Shown here one piece after another: positions 17,427-26,139 of a DNA stretch of 56,502 bases (the first letter of the stretch is position 1; each line of letters starts with the position of its first letter). The position numbers and the translations under genes are program-made. Origin of the DNA: Actinomycetota bacterium (GTDB lineage Bacteria; Actinomycetota; Actinomycetes; Nanopelagicales; Nanopelagicaceae); contig JAQBVO010000009.1 in NCBI GenBank assembly GCA_027728065.1, positions 1 through 56,502 of the forward strand, read 5' to 3'. A model generated the notes under the pieces. It searched no databases and was not told where the DNA came from. It worked only from the letters and a program-made list of their open reading frames with translations.

Positions 17427-18785
17427 TTAACTAGCCGCGCCCGTGTAGTACTTTCCGATTTCGCTCAGCGCTTTATCAAGCATCTCAAGACCGAGCCGTG
17501 CATCTTCTACTGAGATATTGCAGGGTGGACACAGATGTATGCGGTTAAAGTTATTAAATGGCATCAAGCCATGCTTCTTACAGGCGGCAACTAACTCATT
17601 CATCGCTGGGCTCGATGCACCATAGGGTGCAAGGGGCTCATGTGTTGTGCGATCACTAACTAAATCAACGCCCCAGAAAACTCCAGCGCCACGGATATCT
17701 CCAATTACTTTATGTTTCTTAGCTAACTCTTTAAGGCCAGGTCCTAAGATTTTTTCACCGATCATCGTGGCGTTCTCCAGCATCTTTTCCTCCTTCATGA
17801 CATCGATAGTTGCAACCGCCGTTGCACATGCCAATAGATGGCCCATATATGTCAGACCCCCGGCAAATACTTTTTCATCAAATGTCTTTGATACTGGCTC
17901 GCTAATTACAACGCCGCCTAATTGGATATATCCCGATGTGACACCTTTAGCAAAGGTAATCAAATCTGGAATCACCGTTGAGTGCTGATAGGCAAACCAC
18001 TTTCCAGTGCGACCAAAGCCCGACATTACTTCATCGGCGATCCATAGAATCTCGTACTTATCACAGAGCGCGCGAACGCCTTCGAGATAGCCCTTGGGTG
18101 GCACTAATACACCTGCAGTACCTGGCACTGATTCGATTAAAACAGCGGCGATTGTGTTGGGACCTTCAAAGATTATTGTCTGCTCTAAATGCTCTAACGC
18201 CCTCTTGCACTCTTCGGCCTCATCTTTAGCCCAGAAAGCGGTGCGATAGAGATATGGTCCCCAGAAATGTACGTGACCAAATGCAAATTCATTAGGGAAT
18301 CTACGTGGATCACCCGTTGCATTAATCGCCGCGCCCGTGTTGCCGTGATACGAACGATAGGTGGATAGGACTTTATGTTTGTGTGTATGCATGCGCGCCA
18401 TGCGAATCGCATTTTCAATCCCATCGGCTCCGGCGTTAGTAAAAAATACTTTAGCAAAACGACCACCGGCCAACTCAACGATGCGTTGGGCCGCTTGATT
18501 ACGGGCATCGTTAGCGTGTTGTGGCGCGATAGTTGTTAAGATTTCGGCCTGGGCTTGAATCGCTTTAATTACCTTAGGATGTTGATGGCCGATATTTGTA
18601 AAGACTAACTGCGAAGAAAAATCTAAATAAACCTTGCCTTCATAATCCCAAAAACGCGATCCTAAACTGCCCGCAACGGGCAGAGGAGAGATTGCACCTT
18701 GGGCCGACCATGAGTGAAAAACATACTTGTGGTCTGCTGCACTCACCGCAGCTTGCTTAGCGGGGTCGTTGACTGGTGTATTCAT
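17427..18785 (-). CDS. Class III pyridoxal-phosphate aminotransferase (omega-amino acid type)
   Basis: A 452-residue fold-type I aminotransferase. The PLP lysine is in ITFAKGVTSGYIQLGG; the Asp that holds the pyridine ring is in LWIADEVMSGFGRTG; FFTNAGADGIENAIRMAR is the phosphate-binding region. The TSGY after the lysine matches omega-amino acid:pyruvate and taurine aminotransferases. It is divergent, 70 bases apart, from a CoA-acylating semialdehyde dehydrogenase. Together these could take beta-alanine to malonate semialdehyde and acetyl-CoA; that pathway is inferred from the pairing, and GABA or taurine remain possible substrates. Confidence 0.87.
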   Translation of the reverse strand: MNTPVNDPAKQAAVSAADHKYVFHSWSAQGAISPLPVAGSLGSRFWDYEGKVYLDFSSQLVFTNIGHQHPKVIKAIQAQAEILTTIAPQHANDARNQAAQRIVELAGGRFAKVFFTNAGADGIENAIRMARMHTHKHKVLSTYRSYHGNTGAAINATGDPRRFPNEFAFGHVHFWGPYLYRTAFWAKDEAEECKRALEHLEQTIIFEGPNTIAAVLIESVPGTAGVLVPPKGYLEGVRALCDKYEILWIADEVMSGFGRTGKWFAYQHSTVIPDLITFAKGVTSGYIQLGGVVISEPVSKTFDEKVFAGGLTYMGHLLACATAVATIDVMKEEKMLENATMIGEKILGPGLKELAKKHKVIGDIRGAGVFWGVDLVSDRTTHEPLAPYGASSPAMNELVAACKKHGLMPFNNFNRIHLCPPCNISVEDARLGLEMLDKALSEIGKYYTGAAS

Positions 18786-18855
18786 GAAATCCGCCTATTA
18801 GCTTTTGAGTAGGTCCCTGTGGCGCTATCGTAACGCCTTGAAGTAGATTGCACCT

Positions 18856-20340
18856 ATGAATCAGATTACGCATTGGATCAACGGCGCTTTCGATAGAGAT
18901 AAACCAGAGCGCACGGGAGATATTTTTAACCCGGCCACTGGAGCTATCACCGGCTCGCTCGCCTTTGGTAATGCCGCCACCGTTGATACGGCCGTATCTG
19001 CTGCAACGGCCGCTTTCTCCGATTGGCGCCATAGCTCTTTAACCAAGCGCACACAGGTACTTTTCGCATTCCGAGAATTAGTTGCAAAGAATAAAGAGAA
19101 GATTGCAGCGCTCATTACCGCCGAGCATGGCAAGATATTAAGCGATGCCGCGGGAGAGGTTACACGCGGTCTTGAAGTCGTCGAGTTTGCATGCGGAATC
19201 CCACATCTATTAAAGGGTGGATTCTCTGAAGAGGTCTCAACCGGGGTCGATGTCTATTCAATTCGCCAAGCGTTAGGCCCAGTTGCGATTATCTCTCCCT
19301 TTAACTTTCCAGCGATGGTGCCTATGTGGTTCTTCCCCGTTGCAATCGCCTGCGGAAATAGCGTCATCGTTAAACCATCTGAGAAAGATCCATCGGCTGT
19401 AATGTTTTTTGCGCAGTTATGGAAAGAGGCCGGTCTGCCTGATGGCGTATTTAACGTTGTTCATGGTGATAAAGAAGTTGTCGATGCGCTATTAACGCAT
19501 CCTGGAATTAAATCGATATCATTCGTCGGCTCCACACCTATCGCACGTTATATCTATGAAACTGGAACTAAAGCGGGTAAGCGCGTGCAAGCCTTAGGTG
19601 GCGCTAAGAATCATATGGTTGTTTTGCCCGATTCAGATTTAGAGCTAGCAGCTGATGCGGCAATTAACGCTGGCTTTGGCTCTGCTGGAGAGCGCTGCAT
19701 GGCAATCTCTGCAATTGTGGCAGTCGAACCAATCGGTAACGCACTCGTTGCACGGATTAAATCCCGCATGGCACATATCGTTACCGGTGATGGCACAAAG
19801 GGCTGTGATATGGGCCCACTTGTTACTGCAGTTCACCGTGACAAAGTCGCTGCATATATTGGCGCCGGTGCTAAAGAGGGCGCAACGGTTGTCGTGGATG
19901 GCCGCGAATTAAAAGTGGAAGGTGATGGTTTCTTTCTCGGACCTACTCTTCTAGATCACGTGACTCCAACGATGTCGGTATATAGCGATGAGATCTTTGG
20001 ACCAGTTTTAAGTGTGATCCGAGTCAATACCTACGATGAAGCCTTAAACCTTGTTAACTCACATCAATATGGAAACGGCACCGCAATCTTTACAAACGAT
20101 GGAGGAGCTGCCCGTAGATTTCAAAACGAGGTTGAAGTCGGAATGGTCGGCATCAACGTTGGGATCCCTGTACCAATGGCTTACTACTCATTTGGCGGTT
20201 GGAAGAACTCTTTATTTGGTGACTCACATGCACATGGCAGCGAAGGTGTTCACTTCTTTACTCGCGGCAAAGTTGTTACGAGCCGCTGGTTAGATCCAAG
20301 CCACGGTGGAATTAACTTAGGCTTCCCGCAGAACGATTGA
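18856..20340 (+). CDS. mmsA: CoA-acylating (methyl)malonate-semialdehyde dehydrogenase
   Basis: The 494-residue aldehyde dehydrogenase has the MmsA/IolA pattern: ALGPVAIISPFNFPAMVPMWFFPVAIACGN, FVGSTPIARYIYETGTKAGKRVQALGGAKNHMVV and the catalytic Cys in GSAGERCMAISAIVAV. The loop lacks the general-base Glu of hydrolytic ALDHs, as expected for an enzyme releasing acyl-CoA. ATG 18856 lies 6 bases after TAGATT (18844-18849). The aminotransferase on the other strand probably supplies the semialdehyde substrate; otherwise it could serve valine or inositol breakdown. Confidence 0.93.
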   Translation: MNQITHWINGAFDRDKPERTGDIFNPATGAITGSLAFGNAATVDTAVSAATAAFSDWRHSSLTKRTQVLFAFRELVAKNKEKIAALITAEHGKILSDAAGEVTRGLEVVEFACGIPHLLKGGFSEEVSTGVDVYSIRQALGPVAIISPFNFPAMVPMWFFPVAIACGNSVIVKPSEKDPSAVMFFAQLWKEAGLPDGVFNVVHGDKEVVDALLTHPGIKSISFVGSTPIARYIYETGTKAGKRVQALGGAKNHMVVLPDSDLELAADAAINAGFGSAGERCMAISAIVAVEPIGNALVARIKSRMAHIVTGDGTKGCDMGPLVTAVHRDKVAAYIGAGAKEGATVVVDGRELKVEGDGFFLGPTLLDHVTPTMSVYSDEIFGPVLSVIRVNTYDEALNLVNSHQYGNGTAIFTNDGGAARRFQNEVEVGMVGINVGIPVPMAYYSFGGWKNSLFGDSHAHGSEGVHFFTRGKVVTSRWLDPSHGGINLGFPQND

Positions 20341-20482
20341 CCCACCGCTGATTTCGCGATAATCACTGCAAAAGGTAGGATTGCCCCAGTAAAGGCCGAT
20401 TAATTGGTCTGAAGCAGGTTTCACATCATTGGATAGAGGCAAGGCCTAATAAGGGGCTGGCTTCTTAAGGAGAGTAGTTTTC

Positions 20483-22381
20483 GTGGCCAAGACCCAAGAG
20501 CACCTTAAGAACCTGCCAGTAAAAAAGCGCGAGGATCTACGCAACGTTGCAATCATCGCCCACGTTGACCATGGAAAGACGACATTAGTCGATGCGATGT
20601 TGTGGCAGTCAGGTGCCTTTGCTGCATATAAAAAGCAGGGCGAAGGCCAAGAGCGCATGATGGATTCAATGGATCTAGAGCGCGAAAAGGGAATTACGAT
20701 CCTTGCAAAAAATACGGCCGTTAAGCGCGGTGAGAGAATCGTTAACATTATCGATACACCTGGCCACGCAGACTTTGGTGGCGAAGTAGAGCGTGGATTA
20801 GAGATGGTAGATGGCGTTATCTTGTTAGTCGATGCTTCAGAGGGTCCGCTGCCGCAGACACGCTTTGTTTTACGTAAAGCCCTAGAGAAGAACCTTCCCG
20901 TTATCTTACTTATTAATAAGGTCGATCGTCCCGACTCTCGTATCGCCGAAGTTGTCAATGAGAGCTATGAACTCTTCCTTGATCTAGATGCCAATGAATC
21001 ACAGATTGAATTTCCCGTTGTCTATGCCTCTGCTAAAGCCGGTCGGGCATCACTGACGCGTCCGGCAGATGGAGGCATGCCAGAGGAGACAAACCTGGAT
21101 GTTTTATTTGAGACTATTTTTTCCGCGATTCCTGCCCCCCTCTATCACGAAGGTGCACCGTTACAGGCACATGTGACAAACCTTGACTCGTCACCGTTTT
21201 TGGGGCGTTTAGCTCTATGTCGCGTGCACGAAGGTGTCATTAAAAAAGGTCAAAACGTGAGCTGGATTAAGACCGATGGAACCATCGAACGTGTGAAGGT
21301 CTCAGAACTATTAATTACCGAGGCGTTAGAGCGCGTTCCAGCCCTTGAAGCACATCCCGGCGACATCATTGCGGTGGCCGGTATTGAAACTATTACTTTG
21401 GGCGAGACTTTGGCAGATTTAGAAAATCCATACGCTCTGCCGTTGATCATCGTTGATGAGCCATCGATCTCTATGACGATCGGTATAAATACATCACCAC
21501 TTGCCGGCAAGAGTGGAAAACTGCTGACCGCTCGTCAAGTAAAGAGCCGTCTTGATGCCGAGCTCGTCGGTAACGTCTCATTGCGCATATTAAATACTGA
21601 GCGCCCAGATACATGGGAGGTTCAGGGTCGTGGAGAGCTTCAGTTGGCCGTCCTTGTTGAAATTATGAAGCGCGAAGGCTTTGAATTAACCGTTGGTAAG
21701 CCTCAAGTTGTTATTAAAAAGATCGATGGCAAGATCCACGAACCGATGGAGCGTTTAACAATCGATGCACCAGATGAGTACTTAGGTGTACTTACGCAGT
21801 TAATGGCGTTACGAAAAGGCCGCATGGAGCAGATGGTTAACCATGGCACCGGCTGGATCCGCCTCGATTACCGAGTTCCATCGCGCGGACTTATCGGCTT
21901 TCGCACGGAGTTTTTAACTGAAACCCGTGGAACTGGTTTACTCCACCACGTCTTTGATGGCTATGAGGCCTGGCATGGCGATATCCGCACGCGGGGCACG
22001 GGCTCACTGGTCTCAGATCGCATGGGAACGGTTACATCTTATGCACTCTATGGAACACAAGATCGCGGAAGCATCTTCGTCGAACCTGGCGATGAGGTCT
22101 ATGAAGGAATGGTTATCGGCGAAAACTCACGCAGTGAAGACATGGACGTTAACTGTGTTCGCGAAAAGAAACTTACCAATATGCGCGCATCTGGCACGGA
22201 TGAGTCCGAGCGTTTGATTCCGCCTAAGAAGCTGAACATGGAGGGCGCTCTTGAGTTCTGTCGCGAAGATGAGTGTGTCGAAGTAACACCTGCCGTTGTT
22301 CGTATCCGCAAGGTTGTACTCGATGGTTCAGAGCGTGCACGCATTACTGCCCGTGCCAAGAAGGCAAATCAGAACGCTTAA
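20483..22381 (+). CDS. typA: Ribosome-associated GTPase BipA/TypA
   Basis: A 632-residue translational GTPase. G motifs are [14 protein letters not shown] (G1), [15 protein letters not shown] (G3) and [11 protein letters not shown] (G4), followed by EF-G-like domains II, III and V and the BipA-specific C-terminal domain ([23 protein letters not shown]). BipA binds the ribosome like EF-G and helps 50S assembly and stress adaptation. The start is GTG 20483 with AAGGAG 11-16 bases upstream. The 142 bases before it show no clear regulatory element. Its stop abuts the stop of a toxin gene on the opposite strand. Confidence 0.96.
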   Translation: MAKTQEHLKNLPVKKREDLRNVAIIAHVDHGKTTLVDAMLWQSGAFAAYKKQGEGQERMMDSMDLEREKGITILAKNTAVKRGERIVNIIDTPGHADFGGEVERGLEMVDGVILLVDASEGPLPQTRFVLRKALEKNLPVILLINKVDRPDSRIAEVVNESYELFLDLDANESQIEFPVVYASAKAGRASLTRPADGGMPEETNLDVLFETIFSAIPAPLYHEGAPLQAHVTNLDSSPFLGRLALCRVHEGVIKKGQNVSWIKTDGTIERVKVSELLITEALERVPALEAHPGDIIAVAGIETITLGETLADLENPYALPLIIVDEPSISMTIGINTSPLAGKSGKLLTARQVKSRLDAELVGNVSLRILNTERPDTWEVQGRGELQLAVLVEIMKREGFELTVGKPQVVIKKIDGKIHEPMERLTIDAPDEYLGVLTQLMALRKGRMEQMVNHGTGWIRLDYRVPSRGLIGFRTEFLTETRGTGLLHHVFDGYEAWHGDIRTRGTGSLVSDRMGTVTSYALYGTQDRGSIFVEPGDEVYEGMVIGENSRSEDMDVNCVREKKLTNMRASGTDESERLIPPKKLNMEGALEFCREDECVEVTPAVVRIRKVVLDGSERARITARAKKANQNA

Positions 22382-22382
22382 G

Positions 22383-22763
22383 TTATAACTTAATCGCTTT
22401 CTTTAGTATTACTGCGATCTCAGCAACATCTATATCGCCTTTAGCGATATCAAGAATCATCTTTTCAGCGGCATCAATGGGCATCTTTAAATCTCGGCTG
22501 TTCATGAGGCAGAAGATGCGACCAGCAGACCAAGCAATTCTCTTGTTACCATCAATTAATGCATGATTACGTGCTAGAGAGTGGATGAGTGAGGCTACTT
22601 TTTCTTCAAATGTTGGATAAGCATCCTCACCATAAATAGTGGTCTGTGGTCGCATCGCTGCAGATTCAAGGAGTCCTGGGTCGCGAACTCTAAAATTAGG
22701 GATTAATGATTTACCAATCTCTAGCAGGTCATGAAGATCTAGAAAATCAATTGGCTCACTCAT
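22383..22763 (-). CDS. Doc-type Fic-domain toxin
   Basis: The 126-residue protein is a death-on-curing (Doc) family member. The active-site loop HALIDGNKRIAW begins at His67, matching Hx(F/L)xDGNKRxA of Fic/Doc proteins; the Lys in place of the second Gly is typical of Doc, which phosphorylates EF-Tu rather than adding AMP. The start overlaps the end of the antitoxin gene (ATGA), so the pair is translationally coupled. It sits between two housekeeping genes with almost no spacing, as expected of a small inserted module. Confidence 0.92.
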   Translation of the reverse strand: MSEPIDFLDLHDLLEIGKSLIPNFRVRDPGLLESAAMRPQTTIYGEDAYPTFEEKVASLIHSLARNHALIDGNKRIAWSAGRIFCLMNSRDLKMPIDAAEKMILDIAKGDIDVAEIAVILKKAIKL

Positions 22764-22957
22764 TCAGACAAGCGCTCGAGAAGCCCTGCATCCTCGATAG
22801 CTACGCGTGCGATTGCATCGGCCAAGCGCGCTGGCCGACGAGCGATATAGGCATTGACCGCCGCGAGTGCAGCCTCCTGCATTGAGATGCCATCTTGCTC
22901 GGCAGCGGCTCGAAGAGCGGCGCTCTGTTTAGGGGTAAGACGTAAGTTCATGGCCAT
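22760..22957 (-). CDS. Antitoxin partner of the Doc toxin, ribbon-helix-helix type
   Basis: The 65-residue product begins MAMNLRLTPKQSAALRAAAE, a short beta strand (NLRL) and two helices (TPKQSAALRAAAEQDG, SMQEAALAAVNAYIA), the ribbon-helix-helix plan of CopG-like antitoxins; the C-terminal third (DAIARVAIEDAGLLERLSE) would bind the toxin. The start ATG 22957 lies 6 bases after TACCAT (22964-22969); ATG 22951 is an alternative. A 23-base palindrome covers the promoter (see 22963-22985), consistent with autorepression. The frame extends upstream to 23050, but only through that promoter. Confidence 0.83.
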   Translation of the reverse strand: MAMNLRLTPKQSAALRAAAEQDGISMQEAALAAVNAYIARRPARLADAIARVAIEDAGLLERLSE

Positions 22958-22962
22958 GGGAT

Positions 22963-22985
22963 TATGGTACCAGAGTGGTACCATA
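22963..22985. promoter_or_regulatory. Palindromic operator over the toxin-antitoxin promoter
   Basis: A perfect inverted repeat has arms TATGGTACC and GGTACCATA separated by five bases (AGAGT). The minus-strand -10 box TACCAT (22964-22969) lies inside one arm, 6 bases before the antitoxin ATG. Binding of a ribbon-helix-helix antitoxin here would block transcription. The adnA start codon is 55 bases away on the other side, so adnA expression could be affected too. Confidence 0.7.
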
Positions 22986-23040
22986 CTCCCACCAGGGGCG
23001 CAGAGCTCTTTTGTCACATAGGTCGGGCAAGATAACCACT

Positions 23041-26000
23041 GTGAGTACAACTACCTTTAATCTCGTACGCGGCGGCGCTAAAAAAGCCGAACTCACACTC
23101 TCTGGCGATCAGATCGTGGCAATCTCTCATCGCAGCTCACCATTAGTTGTTATGGGTGGGCCGGGAACGGGCAAGACAACGGTTCTGATTCAAGCCGCCC
23201 TATCTCGCATCAACGCCGGGCAGAGCCCCGATTCGATTCTCCTGCTCACATTTGGTCGAGAGCGCGCATCTGAACTGCGCGATGCGATTGCGCTGGGAAG
23301 TAGTGCGACGATGTTTGAACCCTTAGCACGGACTTTTCACTCGCTTGCATTTTCAATTATCAAGATGAGAGTCAGCGATGGCCCCGAAGCGATTTTGCTC
23401 AGCGGTCCTGAACAAGAGAGCTTCATCAAGGATTTATTGCAGGGCGACATTGCCGATGGTTACCGTCAATGGCCCAAAGATTTACATGTGGCGCTGAGAA
23501 CAAGTGGCTTTGCCCGCGAACTACGGGATTTGATTTTGCGTGCATCAGAGCGCGGAATTACACCAGATCAGTTAGAGGCGTTAGGAAAAACCGAGGGTGA
23601 AAAATACTGGTCTGCGGCGGCCACATTTTGGAAGCGCTATATGGAATCGATGGTGATGCGCGAAATTGGTGCAAGCGATGGCAAGCTACGTATCGATCCA
23701 TCTGAATTAGTCTCGCGTGCTGCGATTCATCTTCACAATAACCCTGAACTCTTGGCTGACCTGCGCTCGCGATTTAAAACAATCATGGTCGATGAGTTTC
23801 AAGAAAGTGATCCTGCCCAGCGCGCACTTCTATCGATGCTGGCCGGTAGTGATGTAATCATCTGCGCCGATGCAGATAGTGCAGTGGGACGATTCCGTGG
23901 CGCAGATCCCGATGGATTAAGGCAGGCCCTTGATCCATATCGCGAGAAAGAGATCTCCTTATCGAGGGTATATCGAAGCGCAAGTGCGATCTTTGAGGTT
24001 GGCCACAGGTACATACAGTCCATGCCAGGTGCTCCTACGACCCGAAAACGCAGCTGCGGCAATAGTGATAAGGGCTCGGTAATGGTCAATCGCTTTAGAT
24101 CTGGGGCAGAGGAGGCGGCCTTTATCGCCCATCAATTTCGTAGCGCGCATCTGCGCGATGGGATCTCCTATAGCGATATGGCCGTTATCGTGCGCACCCC
24201 AGCAACGAGCGCAACCCTATTGCGGCGAGCCTTTTCCCAGGTGGGAATCCCCGTTGCAGGTGAGTTACAGGCGCTAGCAAATAATCCAGCGATCGTACCT
24301 TTTTTATTATTAGCCCGTGTAGCACTCAAACTGCAACCACTGAACTTTGATACTGCCGAACGTTTACTGCTGAGTGAGTTTGGTGGTGCAGATTCAATCT
24401 CACTGCGCCGAATTCGCCGCGCAATGATTACGGCTAGGCCAGATGGTGATCAACGTTCGGGAACAGAGTTATTAATCGACGCGGTCAGTGAGGGTGAGAT
24501 CTTTATTGAAGGCGCGGATTCAATACTGCGTCTGCATCAACTATTGCAAAAGGCTCGAGCCGTTGCCCGTAAAAAATCTGCTATGGCCGATGAACTTCTC
24601 TGGGCGATTTGGGATAGCGCTGTTACAAGTGGTGGAGAGAAGTTATCTCTTGCATGGCGCAATCAAGCACTCCGCCCTGGAGTTCGTGGAGCGGGCGCCG
24701 ACCGTGATCTCGATGCGATGATGCAGCTCTTTGAAAACGCCGCGAGATTTTCTGAGCGCTTTCCAGTATCGGGTCCAGCTGCATTTATTACTCAGATCGC
24801 TAGCGAAGATATCGCAGGCGATGTTATTACCGCCAAAGGAGTCAGACCCGATTTCGTAGAGATAGTGACCGTGCACAGTGCTAAAGGTCGCCAGTGGCAG
24901 GTAGTTGCAATCGCTGGTCTGCAAGAGGGCACATGGCCAAATTTGAAGCGGCGCTCATCGCTTTTGGGTGCCGAGCGTTTAGTAGAGCGAAAGCGCAACC
25001 CCGATCTTCCACGAGATCAGTTAGATATCATCGCCGCTAATGGCTTAATGCAGGATGAGCAGCGCCTGTTTCATGTCGCTCTCACCCGCGCCAAAGGCTC
25101 ACTTTTTATCACCGCTGTGCAGCGCGAGGATGAAGAGCCATCGGCCTTCTTTGAAGCTATCGAGGTGATGGTTAACAAGAGTGATGAGGATGAACCGGTC
25201 ATTACCGAAGTTCCTCGACCCATTACCGCACCTGCCTTGACGGCCGAACTTCGCGCGCAGTTACATGGCCCCAAAGCGCGTGAGGCCGCGGCGATTTTAA
25301 AGAGGATGGGTGATGAGGGAGTTTACTTAGCAAAGCCCGAAAGCTGGATTGGATCGGTTGCACGCAGTACAGATGCGCCAGTTGTTGATCCTGATAAGGA
25401 AGTCATTCTCTCTCCATCTGGCGCTGAGGCCTTTAAAGAGTGTGGCCTCAGATGGTTCCTGCAAAATAATGGTGGCTCCGATGGCGATAGCACCGCACAG
25501 GTTTTAGGCTCTGCCATTCACGCCTTTGCAGCAAAGATGGTTCAAGAGCCAGGAACTACCAAAGAGCAGTTGATTGCAAACCTTGAAAGCTCGTGGAAGT
25601 TAATCGATCCAGATTCAGGATGGGTCAGTGCATCACATCTGGAATCTGCAGTTGAGATGTTAGAAAAATTTGTCGCATACCACAATAAATCAACGCGAGA
25701 TATTCTGGGTGCAGAGCGTGGCTTTAATATCAAGCTTGGTCGAGCCAGAATCAAAGGAAGCGTTGATCGACTCGAGGTCGAGGCCGATGGCTCATTGTTT
25801 ATTATCGATTTTAAAACCGGTGCAACAGCATTGAGTAAAAAAGAGACAGGCGAGAATCTGCAGTTAGCTAGCTATCAATTAGGTATTGCAGAGGGTGGAT
25901 TTAAAGAGGGAGATAGATCTGCCGGTGCTGAACTTGTCTATCTCGGTACAAATACAGCCGGTGCATCAACTCGCCAGCAGTATGCAATTGATGTTGAGGA

Positions 26001-26139
26001 GACTAAGAAAACCATTGAGGGAATCGGTGAAGGCATGGGCGCTGCCACATTCTTTGCCACCATCAATAAGGGCTGTAAAGGCTGCCCAGTGCGCAAATCC
26101 TGCCCGGTTCAAAGCGATGGACGGACGGTGATCTCATGA
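23041..26139 (+). CDS. adnA: AdnA, helicase-nuclease subunit of the AdnAB double-strand-break resection complex
   Basis: The 1032-residue protein is a UvrD-like motor fused to a RecB-type nuclease, the layout of mycobacterial AdnA. Walker A is MGGPGTGKTT (about 38-47), Walker B IMVDEFQESDP, motif V/VI HSAKGRQWQVV and RLFHVALTRAKGSL. The C-terminal nuclease has FIIDFKTGA (motif D-x-K) and a QLASYQL helix; a Cys in FKECGLRWF and three in GCKGCPVRKSC would hold a 4Fe-4S cluster. AdnAB resects double-strand breaks in actinobacteria. GTG 23041 gives the family start; the longer frame from 22975 would enter the toxin-antitoxin operator. ATGA joins it to adnB. Confidence 0.93.
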   Translation: MSTTTFNLVRGGAKKAELTLSGDQIVAISHRSSPLVVMGGPGTGKTTVLIQAALSRINAGQSPDSILLLTFGRERASELRDAIALGSSATMFEPLARTFHSLAFSIIKMRVSDGPEAILLSGPEQESFIKDLLQGDIADGYRQWPKDLHVALRTSGFARELRDLILRASERGITPDQLEALGKTEGEKYWSAAATFWKRYMESMVMREIGASDGKLRIDPSELVSRAAIHLHNNPELLADLRSRFKTIMVDEFQESDPAQRALLSMLAGSDVIICADADSAVGRFRGADPDGLRQALDPYREKEISLSRVYRSASAIFEVGHRYIQSMPGAPTTRKRSCGNSDKGSVMVNRFRSGAEEAAFIAHQFRSAHLRDGISYSDMAVIVRTPATSATLLRRAFSQVGIPVAGELQALANNPAIVPFLLLARVALKLQPLNFDTAERLLLSEFGGADSISLRRIRRAMITARPDGDQRSGTELLIDAVSEGEIFIEGADSILRLHQLLQKARAVARKKSAMADELLWAIWDSAVTSGGEKLSLAWRNQALRPGVRGAGADRDLDAMMQLFENAARFSERFPVSGPAAFITQIASEDIAGDVITAKGVRPDFVEIVTVHSAKGRQWQVVAIAGLQEGTWPNLKRRSSLLGAERLVERKRNPDLPRDQLDIIAANGLMQDEQRLFHVALTRAKGSLFITAVQREDEEPSAFFEAIEVMVNKSDEDEPVITEVPRPITAPALTAELRAQLHGPKAREAAAILKRMGDEGVYLAKPESWIGSVARSTDAPVVDPDKEVILSPSGAEAFKECGLRWFLQNNGGSDGDSTAQVLGSAIHAFAAKMVQEPGTTKEQLIANLESSWKLIDPDSGWVSASHLESAVEMLEKFVAYHNKSTRDILGAERGFNIKLGRARIKGSVDRLEVEADGSLFIIDFKTGATALSKKETGENLQLASYQLGIAEGGFKEGDRSAGAELVYLGTNTAGASTRQQYAIDVEETKKTIEGIGEGMGAATFFATINKGCKGCPVRKSCPVQSDGRTVIS

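Noticed and set aside
22975-23040. Longer N-terminus for AdnA starting at 22975
   Set aside because: It would place coding sequence through the toxin-antitoxin operator, and the conserved motor domain spacing fits GTG 23041.
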